A stretch of 64,000 nt of DNA from Nocardia panacis (GTDB taxonomy: Bacteria > Actinomycetota > Actinomycetes > Mycobacteriales > Mycobacteriaceae): contig NZ_QZFU01000028.1 of assembly GCF_003598715.1 (NCBI RefSeq), positions 1 through 64,000 on the forward strand, in the 5' to 3' direction. The position numbers were made by a program, and so were the translations under genes. Position 1 is the first letter of the stretch, and every line of letters begins with the position of its first letter. The notes beneath the pieces were generated by a model. The model was given only the letters and a program-made list of their open reading frames with translations, had not been told where the DNA came from and made no database searches. Positions 24,959 through 34,696 of this stretch are shown piece after piece.

Positions 24959-26554
24959 CTACTTCGCGAACTGGGTGGCGGTGATGTGTTCGAGTTGCCG
25001 CTGCCTGGTCTCGGGTCCGTAGATCGCGAGCGCGCCGACGGCCAAGGCCAGCGGCGCCACGCCCACCGCGGCGGTGAACCGTATCGACGGTGCCGCGAAC
25101 GCGGCCACCGCCGCCGCCAGGATGAGCACACCGCCCGCCTTGGTCGCCGCCGCCGAGAGCCCGCTGCCGCGCGCCCGCACCACGGTCGGATACACCTCGG
25201 CGGTGTAGGCGGCCAGCACGGCATTGAGAATATTGATGCCCCAGATGGGAACGATCAGCAGCACATACAGCGCGACCCGATTGTCGACGACGCTGTCGCC
25301 GAAGGCGATGAACGCGCTCAACGCCACCGTCATCACCCCGACCAGCAGCAGCACGGTCTTCTTGCTGCTCCAGAAGCCGTAGAGCAGCGCGACCGGAATA
25401 CTCAGGGGGAAGCCGAGTATCGCGGCATTGCGCAGCACCGAACTGGCGTTCACCTCCGAGAGTCCGAGCCGTTGCAGATTCGAAGGTATCCACTGCTGGA
25501 ACCCGAACTGTGTGGTCCCGACCCCGATGGCCAGCAGCACCACCGCGATGGACAGTCCGAGGAAGGGGCGGCGCAGCAATTGCCGTGTGCTGGTGTCCTC
25601 GGTGCGCGCAGCCGCTGTCTCCTCGATGATCTCGGCGCCGTACCGGCGCAGCACCGCCGCCGCCTCCTGCGGTCGATTCATCCGCAGCAGGAATCGCGGC
25701 GATTCCGGAATCCATCGATTGAGCACGAAAAGCGCCAGCCCCGTGGGCAATCCGATCAGCCACAGCAGCCGCCAGCCGAATCGGTCCGGTGCCGCCCAGG
25801 TGGCCGCCAGCCAGCTGACGATGATGTAGGCCCCCGCGATATCGCTGCCGATGAGGATCATCATCCAGCCCCGATGCCTGCGCGGCACCGTCTCCGAGAG
25901 CAGTGCGAAGGTGATGGGCAGCATTCCGCCCACCCCGAGCCCCATGGCCAGGCACATGGCCAGATTCATCCAGTATTCGGGCATGGCCCCGCAGGTCGAG
26001 GTGGCGATGAACAGCACGCCCGCCAGCAGGATGGAGGCGCGCCGCCCGATTCGATCGCCCAGGAAGCCCCAAAGGAAAGCCCCGAGCATTGTTCCGGTGA
26101 TCCCGAAGAGGGGATACAGCGCGATCGGCAGCGCGTCGGCCGTCGGATGCAGTGGTCCGCGCAGGCCGTATTCCGCCGCCGCCCCCGGCGCGGTGAAGGC
26201 CAGCGCCACCGGTTTCATCACATCGATGGTGACCGCGGCCGCCAGCGCGAGCAGCAGGGCGATATGCGCCGGCCGGATCGGGGCGTCGTCGAGCGGGGCG
26301 ACGCTGAGGCGAACCGGACTGGGGCGCACCGCGTTTCGGGCAGGCACCAGCCCGTGGATCGACAGTCCGACGCCGAGAACGAGCAGCGCCATACCCACGA
26401 GCATGTCCGGACTCATCGGCATGCCGACGAGTCGATAGCCCATATCCCGTGCCATCAGATACATCGGCAGGTGCAGGGCCGCGCCCACTACGGTGAGGGC
26501 GACGCCGAGCCAGAAGACCGCGGGTCGCGCGGTGGTGGCGGGGCTTGGATCCAT
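24959..26554 (-). CDS. MFS transporter (metabolite:H+ symporter-like)
   Basis: 531 residues with about 12-14 hydrophobic segments; GFLGDRIGRRASIL is the loop 2-3 MFS signature and WIPESPRFLLRMNR follows TM6, as in sugar porter/SV2-like and AAHS families. An additional N-terminal pair of segments (about 12-70) precedes the usual 12. It is divergent from an HxlR-type regulator at 26790, with short palindromic elements in the 235-nt gap (for example GTAGCTAC at 26720-26727), so that regulator probably controls it. Direction of transport and substrate are unknown. Position next to the thioesterase and PKSE makes a role for the product or a precursor plausible. Confidence 0.8.
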   Translation of the reverse strand: MDPSPATTARPAVFWLGVALTVVGAALHLPMYLMARDMGYRLVGMPMSPDMLVGMALLVLGVGLSIHGLVPARNAVRPSPVRLSVAPLDDAPIRPAHIALLLALAAAVTIDVMKPVALAFTAPGAAAEYGLRGPLHPTADALPIALYPLFGITGTMLGAFLWGFLGDRIGRRASILLAGVLFIATSTCGAMPEYWMNLAMCLAMGLGVGGMLPITFALLSETVPRRHRGWMMILIGSDIAGAYIIVSWLAATWAAPDRFGWRLLWLIGLPTGLALFVLNRWIPESPRFLLRMNRPQEAAAVLRRYGAEIIEETAAARTEDTSTRQLLRRPFLGLSIAVVLLAIGVGTTQFGFQQWIPSNLQRLGLSEVNASSVLRNAAILGFPLSIPVALLYGFWSSKKTVLLLVGVMTVALSAFIAFGDSVVDNRVALYVLLIVPIWGINILNAVLAAYTAEVYPTVVRARGSGLSAAATKAGGVLILAAAVAAFAAPSIRFTAAVGVAPLALAVGALAIYGPETRQRQLEHITATQFAK

Positions 26555-26789
26555 CCTGTTGCTCCTTACTCGCGGAAAACCCGCGTGAAACTATCTGTTG
26601 TTGAAGCTTGTGAATGCGTCGGAAATTGCCGTCCGCAATGCGGCCCGCGCCTGCGTCGCCGCCGATTCCGCGCGGTCGCGCGGCCGATCCGTGATCGCCC
26701 CCGATTACCATGTCTCTATGTAGCTACCAATGGCCGTTTCAGTTCCGACAAGGTCGAGGACACCGGCTGGACAAATCTCGAGGTGACCC

Positions 26790-27485
26790 ATGGGAACGAA
26801 GCGATACGCGCAGATGTGCGCGGTGGCGGCATCGCTCGATATCGTCGGCGAGCGGTGGACATTGCTCATCATCCGCGATCTCATGACCGGCCCGAAGCGC
26901 TATAACCAACTCCTGGACGAGACGCTGGTCGGCATCGGCCCGAACCTGCTGGCCGCCCGTCTGCAGATGCTTACCGAAGCGGGCATCATCGCCCGCGAAA
27001 CGGTCTCCGGCGACCGGCGCGGCGTCTCCTATCGGCTCACCCCCAGCGGCGAGGCGCTGCGCCCGGTCATCATCGGCCTGGCCTCGTGGGGTCTGTCGCA
27101 TGTGGCCTCCTCCGAATCGGGCGGGGTGGTGCGCGCCGAATGGGGCCGGGTCGCGCTCGAGGCCATGGTCGCGGTCGGCCCGCCGCCCGAGGTCGACGAG
27201 GACTACGAATTCCAGATCGGCAGTGAGCTTTTCCACGTGCACTGCGCCGACGGCGTGGCGCGCGTGGTCAACGGACCGGTGGTGGGGGCGGCGGCGCTCG
27301 TGGTCACCGCCGATCCGGAGACCTTCATCAAGGTCGGCACCGAACAGCTCGGCGTCCTCGATGCCGTCCTGTCCGGCAAGGTCGTGATCACCGGGGACAC
27401 GGTCGCGCTGGAGCGTTGCCTGCGGCTGCTCGACCTGGAACTCACCGCCAAACCCGCGGCAGGCGAAGTGGTCGACGTTTCCTGA
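26790..27485 (+). CDS. HxlR-family regulator with SCP2-like C-terminal domain
   Basis: 231 residues. The first 110 are an HxlR/MarR-like winged helix (CAVAASLDIVGERWTLLIIRDL, KRYNQLLDE, IGPNLLAARLQMLTEAGII). The rest resembles an SCP2 sterol-carrier-like fold (FQIGSELFHVHCADG, ALVVTADPETFIKVGTEQLG), a known combination in actinobacterial HxlR proteins and a plausible hydrophobic-ligand sensor. ATG 26790 is taken; the upstream sequence in this frame is not protein-like. It is divergent from the MFS gene and convergent with the enediyne thioesterase gene (7 nt between stops). Confidence 0.85.
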   Translation: MGTKRYAQMCAVAASLDIVGERWTLLIIRDLMTGPKRYNQLLDETLVGIGPNLLAARLQMLTEAGIIARETVSGDRRGVSYRLTPSGEALRPVIIGLASWGLSHVASSESGGVVRAEWGRVALEAMVAVGPPPEVDEDYEFQIGSELFHVHCADGVARVVNGPVVGAAALVVTADPETFIKVGTEQLGVLDAVLSGKVVITGDTVALERCLRLLDLELTAKPAAGEVVDVS

Positions 27486-27492
27486 GCCCACC

Positions 27493-27939
27493 TCACCCCG
27501 CCGCAACACGCAGCTCGTCGGCGTAGGGTTCCAGCGCGCGGCGCAGGCTCTCGGGTATTCGAGTCGGCTCCACCTCGGTCCCGGTGCCGCGCAGACAGGC
27601 CACCCGCTGCCTGCCGCGCGCGACCAGGCGTTCGGATCCGGACTCGTCGATATCCAGGTAGGCGAATTCGAACTCCAGTTGGGTCTGGGTGAGATCCACC
27701 AGTGTCATGCGGATGGTGAGTCGCTGGAACGCGCTCAATTCCGCGTAGTACTCGCATTCGCACTTGAGCGTGAACAGCTTCAGATCGCGGCGGATCTCCT
27801 CCACCACCTCCGGGGCATGCTCGAGCAGGAACATCTCCCGGCAACGACCCTGCCAGCGCAGGTAATTCACGAAATACACATTGCCGACCAGATTCGTCTC
27901 CTCGAAGCCGACCGTGTGGGCCATCTCGTAAGCGCGCAT
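27493..27939 (-). CDS. Enediyne hotdog thioesterase (E10/TEBC family)
   Basis: 148 residues. The hotdog-fold sequence GNVYFVNYLRWQGRCREMFL near residues 16-35, followed by EHAPEVVEEI and LKCECEYYAEL, is the diagnostic pattern of the enediyne thioesterases CalE7, SgcE10 and DynE7, which hydrolyse the polyene from the PKSE acyl carrier. ATG 27939 lies 3 nt downstream of the PKSE stop codon, so the gene is the last of a five-gene, tightly coupled operon. This is the partner that separates a real enediyne PKS from other iterative type I synthases. Confidence 0.93.
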   Translation of the reverse strand: MRAYEMAHTVGFEETNLVGNVYFVNYLRWQGRCREMFLLEHAPEVVEEIRRDLKLFTLKCECEYYAELSAFQRLTIRMTLVDLTQTQLEFEFAYLDIDESGSERLVARGRQRVACLRGTGTEVEPTRIPESLRRALEPYADELRVAAG

Positions 27940-27942
27940 GTC

Positions 27943-30900
27943 TCAACCCTTCTCGACCACGCAGAGCACGACCGGACGATCCGGTCCCGGCCCGCCGACC
28001 GTGGTGCGCAACGACCACACCAGATCCGAGCCGTGTCGGAAGGCCAGCCAGCCCGCGTGGGCCATCTCGCCATGGCGGCCGTCCAGTGTCAGCCACGGTC
28101 GGGTGACCGTGCCGCCGAGTTTGGTGACCGCCTCGCGCGCCCCCCACACCCGCGTCGCGGCCGCGGCGAACGATTCGCCCGCCGCTCTGGCGCACGCCTC
28201 GGCCAGTGCCACACCGGACTTGCCCAGCAGCGTGTTCCATTCGGCCGAGGCGCGCTGCTCGACCGTCTCGATATCGCAGCCGACCCGGCGCGTGCCGACC
28301 ACCGCGATCGTCAGACCCGCGTCGTGCGAGAAGCTGGCGTGTTCGCCGGGAATCTCCGGTTGCCCGTCGGGTCGGTAGTGGATCGGCACGGTGCGACCCA
28401 GCGCGGCCGTCAGCGCCCGCGCGCTGGCCGCGCGATGATCGTCGGCCCGATCCCGAATCACGGCCACCCGCACCGGTTCCGGCAGCAGCGCGTCGAATTC
28501 GCGCTGGAGGTAGGGGCCGAGCAGTTCGGGAGTCCACGCCCGCGGCGACAGCGGGGCGACGGCGGTCAACTCCAGTCCCTCCCAGACCGCGACGGGCGCG
28601 CCGTCGGGATCGAGGGCGGTGAGGTCGTAGGTGTAGACCGCGCCCTCCTGCCCGCGTTCGACCGCCCGCAACGTCACCTCGCGCGCCCGATGCGAGAACC
28701 CGCGCACCACGGCGATTTTCGACGGCAGCAGGGTCGCGTCCGGTACGCACACCTGGATGGCGTGCATGAACGCGTCGCGCGCGGCGGGATCGTCCAGGAC
28801 CAGACCGTTGGGCACCATGGGGGAGAACCAGCGCCGCGCCCCGACGCCGATCCGAGCGACACAGGCGCGCGCCGCCACGTGTCGATAGTCGTGCACAGCC
28901 CGAAATATCGGACCGTGGAACATGATTCGGTCATAGAAGTCCGAATCGATCGGCATGCCGAGACTCGGCGGCTCGGCCGTCGCCTCGACGGTGGGCGCCT
29001 TCGCATCCGCAGGCCGACACACGCCCCGGAAATGGTCGAGCTGAAATCCCGTGCCACCGCATCGAATAACGACCCGAACCGCATCGCCCGAACGCAACGC
29101 GGCCACCCGTATCGTCACGCCCTCGGCCGGAACCACGATCGGCCGCAGGAACTCCACCTCGTGCAGATCGATACCCTCGTGCGGACCGAGCAGAGCCGTC
29201 GCCGCCTGTGCCATCGCCTCCATCCCCATGACGGCCGGGAACAGCGCGTCACCGGCCAGACGGTGTTCGGCCAGATACGGATCCGTGCCGGTGGAGATAT
29301 CGGCGTCGGCGACCAGTTCGATGCCGGGGAAGTGCAGCCGGGGGCGCTCCAGAAAGCGCAGCAGCGGCAGTTCGGCATCCTCGAAGCGGATCGTCGGCAG
29401 CGACATGGTGCGGCCCAGGACGACCACACCGGTCGGACCGTGCGCGGCGCGCAGCAGATCCAGCATCACCTCGATCCCGGCATCGGTGGACAGCGGCTCG
29501 ATCCCCTCGCGCATCAGCGAATCCAGCACGCCGAGCCGCTCGCCCATGCCGGTGCCCGCCCACACCGACCATTCGATGGTCAGGCAGCGACACCACGGCA
29601 TTTCGCGGTCCAGCCGATCGATCGCCGCGCGCAACCAGTCATTGGCCAGCGCGTAGTGCGCCTCGCCGCGCAGACCCGCGCGACCGATGATGCTGCCGAA
29701 ACCGACCACCACCCGCAGGGCGTCCCGATCGACCGCCGCTAGGAGATGGTGCAGCCCATCGACTTTCGGCGCGAGAGTGTGCTGGATCTCGGCGGCGGTG
29801 AGCGATCCGATGGCGGCGGGTGCGTTGCGGGCCGCGCCGTGCAGGATGCCGGTGATCTCGCCCAACTCCGCGCGCACCGCGGCCACGGCGGCGGCCACCC
29901 GCTCGGGATCGGTCACATCGGCGACGAAATACCGCGCGGTGACACCGGATTCGCGCAGTCGCGCCATATTCGCGGCCACCTCCGGCGCGTCCGGGTCGCT
30001 GCGCGCCAGGACGGCCAGCCCGCACCCGGTGGCACGGGCCAGCGCCAGCGCGCATTCCACGGTGATCCCGCGCGCCCCGCCGGTGACGGCCAGAACATCG
30101 TCGGGACCCAGCGGCAATTCGCCGCATTCGAGCGTGAGCTCGCGCAGCACCGGTTCGGCGCGGGCGCCCCACGCGTCGTAGCCCACCTCGCGGAAGGTCT
30201 CGGTGGCGGCGATATCCGCGCAGATCAACCGCGCGGTATCGGTGGGCGGCGCGTCGGGTGCGGTATGGACGACGGTCGTGCGGATCGAGGGCGCCTCCAG
30301 GTGCAGGGATTTGGCGAATGCCGCCGCACCGTGCTCGTCGTCGTCCACCACGACGAAAGGCACCTGCTCCGTCAGCGCGGCCTGCGCCGCCGCGAGCATG
30401 CGGTCGATCGATTCCGGGTCCGTGCCCGCCCGCAGCAGCACTCCGCTGCCGAGCGGTTGGGCATCGAGCCTGCGCCGCACCGCGGCGGCGAGCCGATCGT
30501 CCTTGGGCGCGAACACCTTCCAGTGTCCGGGCGCACCCGGTCGCAGCGGTGGCAGCGGACGACGCACGAGGTCGACGCGGAACGGCCGGACCCACGGCGC
30601 CACCCCCGGCAGCTCATCGCGTCCGGGCGCGTCCGCACCCGCGACGGCCGCCGCCTCGATGGCGGCGGCCAGTTCGGCGATGGTGGCGGTCGCGACATTG
30701 GTGGTCGGCTCCGGCACCGAACCGCCCAGCCGCTGTACCGCATCGGCCACCAACTGGGTGATGGTGATGCTGCTCAGATGCAGATCGTCCATCGGACGCA
30801 ACTGCGGAGTGATGTCGTCGAGGGCGAGTTCGGCTCGGCCCGCGAGCAATTCGCGCAGGGTGTCGAAGGCGGATCCGGAGACCGCCGCCGACTCGACGGC

Positions 30901-33666
30901 GGGTGCGGCGGACTTGCGGGGTCGGGTCCGGCGCACCTGCGAATCGTCCGGCGCGTGCTCACAGGGACTTTCGAGGAAGACGAACCGCTTGTCCAACGCG
31001 AAGGGCCGATGGAAGCGTTCGGCGTCGAGCGCGCGCAGATCAGGATGCGCGCCGAGTGCGTAGCAGGCCCCCAGCGCGCGCAGCACGCCCGCGACCGAAC
31101 CCCCGTCTGTCTCCATGGCCACCACCGGCACACCGGGACAGATCTCGGCGGCGGGCGCGAGCAACGTCGGACCGGGACCGACCTCGATGAGCAGATCGCA
31201 CTTCTCGGCCAACTGGGACAGCGCGTCGGCGAAGCGGACCGGCGCGCGCACCTGCCGCTCCAGCAGTTCGGGGACCTCGGTGCCCGGTTCCAACGGACCA
31301 GCGGTCACCGTCGAGACCATGCCCGGCCGCTCGACCTGACCGATTGTCAACTGTTCGAGGTAGTCGCGGAAGGTGCGCGCGGCAGGCGCGACCAAGGGGG
31401 AGTGGAAGGCATGCGAGACGGTCAGCACCTGAGCGCGCAGCCCCGCCGCGCGCGCACGGGCGAGCACCGCCTCCACGGCGGAGACCGGTCCGGCGATGAC
31501 GGTATTGTCCGGGCCGTTGTAGCCCGCGATCACCGCAGGACCGTCGCCGATCAGCGCGGCCACCCGGTCGGCGTCCGCGCGCAGCGCGGCCATGGTCCCG
31601 GTCTGGGTCGCCGATCCCGAACGCATGGCACGGCCGCGGAATTCGGCTGTGCGCACCAGATCCGCCTCACCGAATACACCGGCCCAGTGCAGCGCGGTGA
31701 GTTCGCCGAGACTGTGGCCGACACAGCCGACCGCGGTCACCTCGGCGGCCGCGAGCAGCCGCAGGCCCGCCAGCGAGGCGGTGACGATGCGCGGCTGGGC
31801 GTCCTCGGTGGCCGGACCGCCCTCGCGGGCACCGACCTGCCGATACAGCTGCGCCACCGCACCGAAACGGCGGGCCGTCGCGCCGCCGTCGCCGCGTCCC
31901 GGCGCGCCCTGTCCCGGAAAGAGATAGCCGATGCGCGGTTCGGGTTCGGGCTGGGCACAGAGGAATTGGCCGCGCTCGGGATCCACCCGCCTGCGCTCGC
32001 CCGCCGCGAGCGCCTCGGCCAGGTCGAGCAGCCTTTCCTCGGCCCGACGCTGATCGGTGACAACGGCCGCCCTGGCGGGCAGATCGGCATCGGTGCGGAT
32101 CAATTCGGCGGCCAGATCACCGAGTTCGGCGAAGGAGCACTTGGCGGCCAATGCCGCGATCTCGCGCAGCCGAGACTGCAACCGCGCCGGGGTCGCCGCC
32201 GAGAGCACCAGCAGTTCCGCGTCCTGGGCGCTGTGCGTGAGCCGGGTGTGCAAGGTCTTCGTCAGCGGACGCGGCGGCTGTCTGCTGGTCAGCACCACAT
32301 GGGTGTTGATCCCGCCGAATCCCAGCGCGGACACCCCGGCCCGGCGCGGTCCGCCCTCGGGCCATGGCCGCGCCGAATCCGGCAGGTACAGACGATCTTT
32401 CGTGCCGGCCAGCATGGGATGGGGGCGCTCGTTGCCGGTCACCGGCGGTATGACGCCGTGCTGCACGGCCAGCGCCGCCTTGATCAGCGCCGCGATTCCG
32501 GCCGCCGCCTTGGTGTGCCCGATATTGCCTTTGATGGTGCCGAGCGCGACCGGTGGACGGTCGGCGGGCCGCGCGGTCAGCGCCGTGTCGAATGCCTCGA
32601 GTTCGGTGCGGTCGCCGACGGCGGTCCCGGTGCCGTGCCCCTCGAGATAGTCGACCGACTCCACGCCGAATCCGGCCATCCGATAGGCCCTTTCGATGGC
32701 GCGCAGGTGCCCGCCTCGATCCGGTCGGGTGATACCGCCGCGTCCGTCGGAGGAGATGCCCCACCCCGCGATCGTCGCGTAGCCGCGCAGGCCGCGCGCC
32801 ACGGCGTCATCGGCGCGCAGCAGCACGACCGCGCCGCAGCCCTCACCGGGCCAGAAACCATTGGAGCGCTCGTCGTAAACGCGCATTCCCGAGGTGGACA
32901 GCGCCTTGGTCTTGGCGAATCCGATCAGCTCGAACGGGTCGATCGATAGGTCGACACCGCCGACCACGGCCGCGTCGATCCGGCCCGCCGCCAGCGCCTC
33001 ACCCGCCTGCGTCACCGCGAGCAGCGCGGAGGAGCAGGCGCCGTCCACGGTGAAACCGCCACCGCCGAAATCGAAGTGGTTGCAGATGCGCCCCGCGATG
33101 GTGTTGGCCAGTCCGCCCGCCAGACTGTCCTCGGTGATCTCCGGGAACGGGGCCTTGTAATCGTCCTCGTATTCGTCGAGGAACGCGCCGATCTCCTCGG
33201 TGTCCCAACCCTTTCGCCGCAGCGCGCCGGTTAGCGTGCGGCGCACATAGGGCCAGCGCAGCCGCATCCCGGTCGCCCGCGTCATATCGCCGGTGAGGGT
33301 ATTGCCGATGACAACGCCGGTGCGCGCCCGATCCAACCCCTCGCCCGCCGGGAAACCCGCGTCTTCCAGGGCCGCCGCCGCCGTATCGAGCGCGAGCCAG
33401 TGCGCGATATCGGTGGCGCGAAATACGTTGGCCGCCACCCGATGTCGCGCCCGATCGAAACTCCAGCCCTCCAGTACGGCGGCGTGGGTGGCGTAGTGCC
33501 GGTCCGGAGCCGCCGGATCGGCGTCGAAATAGTCGGCGGCATTGAGTCGCTCGTTCGGAACCGGACGGAAGGCGCGGCGACCCGCGAGCACGTTCTCCCA
33601 GAGCTGGGCGGGATCCGCCGCGTCGGGGAAGCGGCAGGCCATACCGACGATCGCGAGTCGAACCAT
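27943..33666 (-). CDS. Enediyne iterative polyketide synthase (PKSE)
   Basis: 1907 residues, the usual size of PKSE. Domains in order are KS (1 to about 460; active Cys211 in DGACSSAL, His344 in EGHGTGT, His384 in NIGHTKAAAG), AT (about 575-870; Ser652 in GHSLGEL), ACP (about 940-1010; phosphopantetheine Ser966 in DLHLSSI), KR (about 1185-1420; TGGARGITVECALAL), DH (about 1450-1700; His1468 in AEHRLAGDALFP) and a C-terminal 4'-phosphopantetheinyl transferase (about 1710-1907; GCDIE at 1796-1800, WGAREAVTKL). That order, with an integral PPTase and no ER or TE, is specific to enediyne synthases, which build a C15-16 polyene. It starts 4 nt after the E5 stop. All catalytic residues checked are present, so the gene looks functional. 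Nine- or ten-membered core cannot be decided here; the absence of an apoprotein gene mildly favours ten. Confidence 0.95.
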   Translation of the reverse strand: MVRLAIVGMACRFPDAADPAQLWENVLAGRRAFRPVPNERLNAADYFDADPAAPDRHYATHAAVLEGWSFDRARHRVAANVFRATDIAHWLALDTAAAALEDAGFPAGEGLDRARTGVVIGNTLTGDMTRATGMRLRWPYVRRTLTGALRRKGWDTEEIGAFLDEYEDDYKAPFPEITEDSLAGGLANTIAGRICNHFDFGGGGFTVDGACSSALLAVTQAGEALAAGRIDAAVVGGVDLSIDPFELIGFAKTKALSTSGMRVYDERSNGFWPGEGCGAVVLLRADDAVARGLRGYATIAGWGISSDGRGGITRPDRGGHLRAIERAYRMAGFGVESVDYLEGHGTGTAVGDRTELEAFDTALTARPADRPPVALGTIKGNIGHTKAAAGIAALIKAALAVQHGVIPPVTGNERPHPMLAGTKDRLYLPDSARPWPEGGPRRAGVSALGFGGINTHVVLTSRQPPRPLTKTLHTRLTHSAQDAELLVLSAATPARLQSRLREIAALAAKCSFAELGDLAAELIRTDADLPARAAVVTDQRRAEERLLDLAEALAAGERRRVDPERGQFLCAQPEPEPRIGYLFPGQGAPGRGDGGATARRFGAVAQLYRQVGAREGGPATEDAQPRIVTASLAGLRLLAAAEVTAVGCVGHSLGELTALHWAGVFGEADLVRTAEFRGRAMRSGSATQTGTMAALRADADRVAALIGDGPAVIAGYNGPDNTVIAGPVSAVEAVLARARAAGLRAQVLTVSHAFHSPLVAPAARTFRDYLEQLTIGQVERPGMVSTVTAGPLEPGTEVPELLERQVRAPVRFADALSQLAEKCDLLIEVGPGPTLLAPAAEICPGVPVVAMETDGGSVAGVLRALGACYALGAHPDLRALDAERFHRPFALDKRFVFLESPCEHAPDDSQVRRTRPRKSAAPAVESAAVSGSAFDTLRELLAGRAELALDDITPQLRPMDDLHLSSITITQLVADAVQRLGGSVPEPTTNVATATIAELAAAIEAAAVAGADAPGRDELPGVAPWVRPFRVDLVRRPLPPLRPGAPGHWKVFAPKDDRLAAAVRRRLDAQPLGSGVLLRAGTDPESIDRMLAAAQAALTEQVPFVVVDDDEHGAAAFAKSLHLEAPSIRTTVVHTAPDAPPTDTARLICADIAATETFREVGYDAWGARAEPVLRELTLECGELPLGPDDVLAVTGGARGITVECALALARATGCGLAVLARSDPDAPEVAANMARLRESGVTARYFVADVTDPERVAAAVAAVRAELGEITGILHGAARNAPAAIGSLTAAEIQHTLAPKVDGLHHLLAAVDRDALRVVVGFGSIIGRAGLRGEAHYALANDWLRAAIDRLDREMPWCRCLTIEWSVWAGTGMGERLGVLDSLMREGIEPLSTDAGIEVMLDLLRAAHGPTGVVVLGRTMSLPTIRFEDAELPLLRFLERPRLHFPGIELVADADISTGTDPYLAEHRLAGDALFPAVMGMEAMAQAATALLGPHEGIDLHEVEFLRPIVVPAEGVTIRVAALRSGDAVRVVIRCGGTGFQLDHFRGVCRPADAKAPTVEATAEPPSLGMPIDSDFYDRIMFHGPIFRAVHDYRHVAARACVARIGVGARRWFSPMVPNGLVLDDPAARDAFMHAIQVCVPDATLLPSKIAVVRGFSHRAREVTLRAVERGQEGAVYTYDLTALDPDGAPVAVWEGLELTAVAPLSPRAWTPELLGPYLQREFDALLPEPVRVAVIRDRADDHRAASARALTAALGRTVPIHYRPDGQPEIPGEHASFSHDAGLTIAVVGTRRVGCDIETVEQRASAEWNTLLGKSGVALAEACARAAGESFAAAATRVWGAREAVTKLGGTVTRPWLTLDGRHGEMAHAGWLAFRHGSDLVWSLRTTVGGPGPDRPVVLCVVEKG

Positions 33667-33670
33667 CGGC

Positions 33671-34696
33671 TCAGACCCGCTCTACGGTCGGAACGGGTTG
33701 CGCTGCGCCAGGTTCGGTCGTGACGAGTGCCGCCCGGCGGCTGCGCACGAGTCGCACCCCGTGCGCGAGCCACGCGTAGCTGCCGCGGATGGCGCACACG
33801 ATGGTCACCGCGAAGAACAGTGTGTAGGTCACGTTGAACACCATCAGCAGCCCGTAGACCGTCGCCGCCGCGGCGCCGAACATGAACTGCGCCTTGGCCG
33901 GGAATGGCGTCGTCCCCGGATCGGTGATCATATAGTTGGTGAACAGCACGAATGCCGTGCCCGTCATGGTGCCCAGCGCCGCGAACAGCGCCACATCGAA
34001 CAATTCGGCCCGCACGATCGCCTGAATGACGAATCCCCCCAACCAGCCGACGATCAGCGGCACCCGGCCCACCAGGGTGGCATTGATGACCGTGCCCGCC
34101 ACCGCGAGCACCAGCGGCACCGCGATCCGGAACATGGTGTTGATGGACTCGCCGAATTCATAAGGCGGCGCGACGCTCACCCAGGCGCTGAAACACAGCA
34201 GCACCGCGGTGATCCCGAAGTTGGACGGATTCATGAAATGCTTCATCCGCCCGCCGAATGGCGCCTGCAGCACATACTTGCTGGTGATCGCGGCGACCAC
34301 GCCGAACAGCACCGGCCAGAACTGATTATTGGCGTACAGCAGCATATTCACGGCCAGCGCGGTGATGTGGGCGGGCAGCAGGAATTCGTACACACCGCGC
34401 GCGCCGCGACCCAGGAACCGCGGCCGCATCTGTCGCGACCAAGCGAAGATCACCTCGAAAAGCAGATCGGTCGCGTACGAGCAGACAATCGCCAGAATCG
34501 GCCACAGCCAGGGTTGTTCGAAGCCGAGCAGGGTATAGCCGATGATGTTGAGCACGCTGAGCGAGAGCGCGAAATTCCGCAGCGCCAGGTAGCGCTTGTC
34601 CTTCACAGGTGCGGGTTTGGGCGGTGCGCCATTGGTCGCGGCCTTGCCGTTGACGGACGGCTCGCCGACTCGAAGTTTGCGGGTTAGCGTCGTCAT
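33671..34696 (-). CDS. Enediyne membrane protein E5 (UnbU family)
   Basis: 341 residues. After a 35-residue cytoplasmic start (PPKPAPVKDKRYLALRNF) there are about seven to eight hydrophobic segments, with the conserved loop GGRMKHFMNPSNFGITAVLL and NYMITDPGTTPFPAKAQ. These resemble the RnfD/NqrB-type membrane proteins, from which UnbU proteins are distantly derived. E5 is one of the genes found with PKSE in practically all enediyne clusters; its role is unknown. ATG 34696 overlaps the E4 stop (ATGA), and the PKSE begins 4 nt after its stop. Confidence 0.88.
   Translation of the reverse strand: MTTLTRKLRVGEPSVNGKAATNGAPPKPAPVKDKRYLALRNFALSLSVLNIIGYTLLGFEQPWLWPILAIVCSYATDLLFEVIFAWSRQMRPRFLGRGARGVYEFLLPAHITALAVNMLLYANNQFWPVLFGVVAAITSKYVLQAPFGGRMKHFMNPSNFGITAVLLCFSAWVSVAPPYEFGESINTMFRIAVPLVLAVAGTVINATLVGRVPLIVGWLGGFVIQAIVRAELFDVALFAALGTMTGTAFVLFTNYMITDPGTTPFPAKAQFMFGAAAATVYGLLMVFNVTYTLFFAVTIVCAIRGSYAWLAHGVRLVRSRRAALVTTEPGAAQPVPTVERV

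Noticed and set aside
24986..26905. 639-codon open frame antisense to the MFS transporter
   Set aside because: Hydrophilic Arg/His/Gln/Asp-rich mirror of membrane segments, a standard artefact.
29746..32949. 1067-codon open frame antisense to the PKSE
   Set aside because: Shadow frame of the PKSE; no domain-like sequence, very Arg/Gly/Gln/His-rich.
27943..33666. PKSE as a PUFA synthase or modular PKS
   Set aside because: PUFA synthases have tandem ACPs and separate PPTases; here there is one central ACP, an integral PPTase and the E3/E4/E5/E10 partners.
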